Shown in pieces: positions 63,881 to 64,000 of a stretch of 64,000 nt of DNA. The stretch comes from Desulfobacteraceae bacterium. GTDB taxonomy: Bacteria; Desulfobacterota; DSM-4660; Desulfatiglandales; Desulfatiglandaceae. Numbering within the stretch: the stretch's first letter is position 1; each line of letters begins with the position of its first letter. Under the pieces are notes generated by a model that had not been told where the DNA came from, did no database searches, and worked only from the letters and a program-made list of their open reading frames with translations. Where the stretch lies: the NCBI GenBank assembly GCA_030613055.1, contig JAUWMR010000004.1, positions 62,001 to 126,000 of the forward strand, in the 5' to 3' direction. Both the position numbers and the translations under genes were made by a program.

Positions 63881-64000
63881 AACCCTAACGTTGCAAAAGT
63901 CGAGGGTGCTGCAGATCAGCGGCGTCAAGGGTGAAGCCATAGTACTCTATTGCGAACCCTTGACAACAAAGGAGATGCGGTGCCCTCGGCTTTCCCGAAG
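63881..64000 (+). repeat. Folded element, copy 2 (cut by the window end)
   Basis: 111 of 120 bases match 1108-1227 with no gap. Outer stem 63898-63913 with 63976-63991; inner stem 63924-63932 with 63956-63964. The left terminal repeat AAACCCTAACGTTGCA is present; the right half lies beyond the window. The 63744-63880 stretch before it shows no gene. Confidence 0.8.

Overview
The window looks like a chromosome segment of a strictly anaerobic deltaproteobacterium (Desulfobacterota, probably a sulfate reducer near the Desulfobacterales). This is inferred from an Rnf operon headed by a tetraheme c3-type cytochrome, an RnfB fused to an NfnB/GltD-like flavoprotein, the order ribH-ribBA-ribE-ribD-nrdR-dCMP deaminase-glyA-rpiB-fabF-acpP-fabG, and tig-clpP-clpX-lon. 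No rRNA or marker is present that would name a species.

Layout. 1-4.5 kb: the end of a type IV pilus platform gene (pilC), a membrane-bound sigma54 activator, a prepilin with a sigma54-type promoter, and a degenerate receiver protein. 4.5-13.3 kb: a radical SAM gene, then cytochrome-rnfCDGEA-rnfB and a converging rseC. 13.4-17.4 kb: peptidase and SDR genes, a wrecked integrase, a PemK/MazF toxin-antitoxin pair and a nitroreductase. 17.7-26.8 kb: envelope genes (AsmA, DUF4197, OmpA/VWA lipoprotein), a Ser/Thr kinase-FGE fusion, an alpha/beta hydrolase and an MFS permease. 26.9-45.4 kb: mostly minus-strand housekeeping (murJ, holA, lptE, leuS, nusB, riboflavin, nucleotide, one-carbon and fatty acid genes), with rpsT on plus. 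45.5-52.4 kb: radC, tRNA-Leu and the tig-clpP-clpX-lon proteostasis cluster. 52.4-53.4 kb: tRNA-Val, then a tandem array of tRNA-Asp-like units containing one good tRNA-Asp and a GIY-YIG gene. 53.9-63.7 kb: a DUF4143 ATPase, argJ, secA, an M23 peptidase, uvrC and a GNAT gene.

The genes are mostly ordinary; the spaces between them are not. At least four families of palindromic, MITE-like elements recur. P1 is about 200-400 bp, with five copies all in the same orientation; one lies inside the rnf operon and one supplies the stop codon of ribD. P2 has GTAA-CTTTAGC-CTTTGAAAA ends; one copy splits gnat from uvrC and is flanked by an 11-bp direct repeat. P3 has ends containing GTAAAAAGTC. P4 has an 11-bp terminal repeat and a 4-bp flanking repeat. 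A 16-bp palindrome, TCCCGCC-NN-GGCGGGA and relatives, has entered P1 arms and, in longer-looped form, sits in the anticodon and T arms of the tRNA-Asp-like units. Degenerate tandem repeats with a constant 7-bp period occur at about eight gene boundaries.

The most promising unexplained item is a 120-nt folded element found at both ends of the window (1108-1227 and 63881-64000). The two copies differ at 9 positions without gaps. Only one difference breaks a pair of the predicted two-arm fold, and two together swap A-T for C-G, as expected for a selected RNA or single-strand DNA structure.
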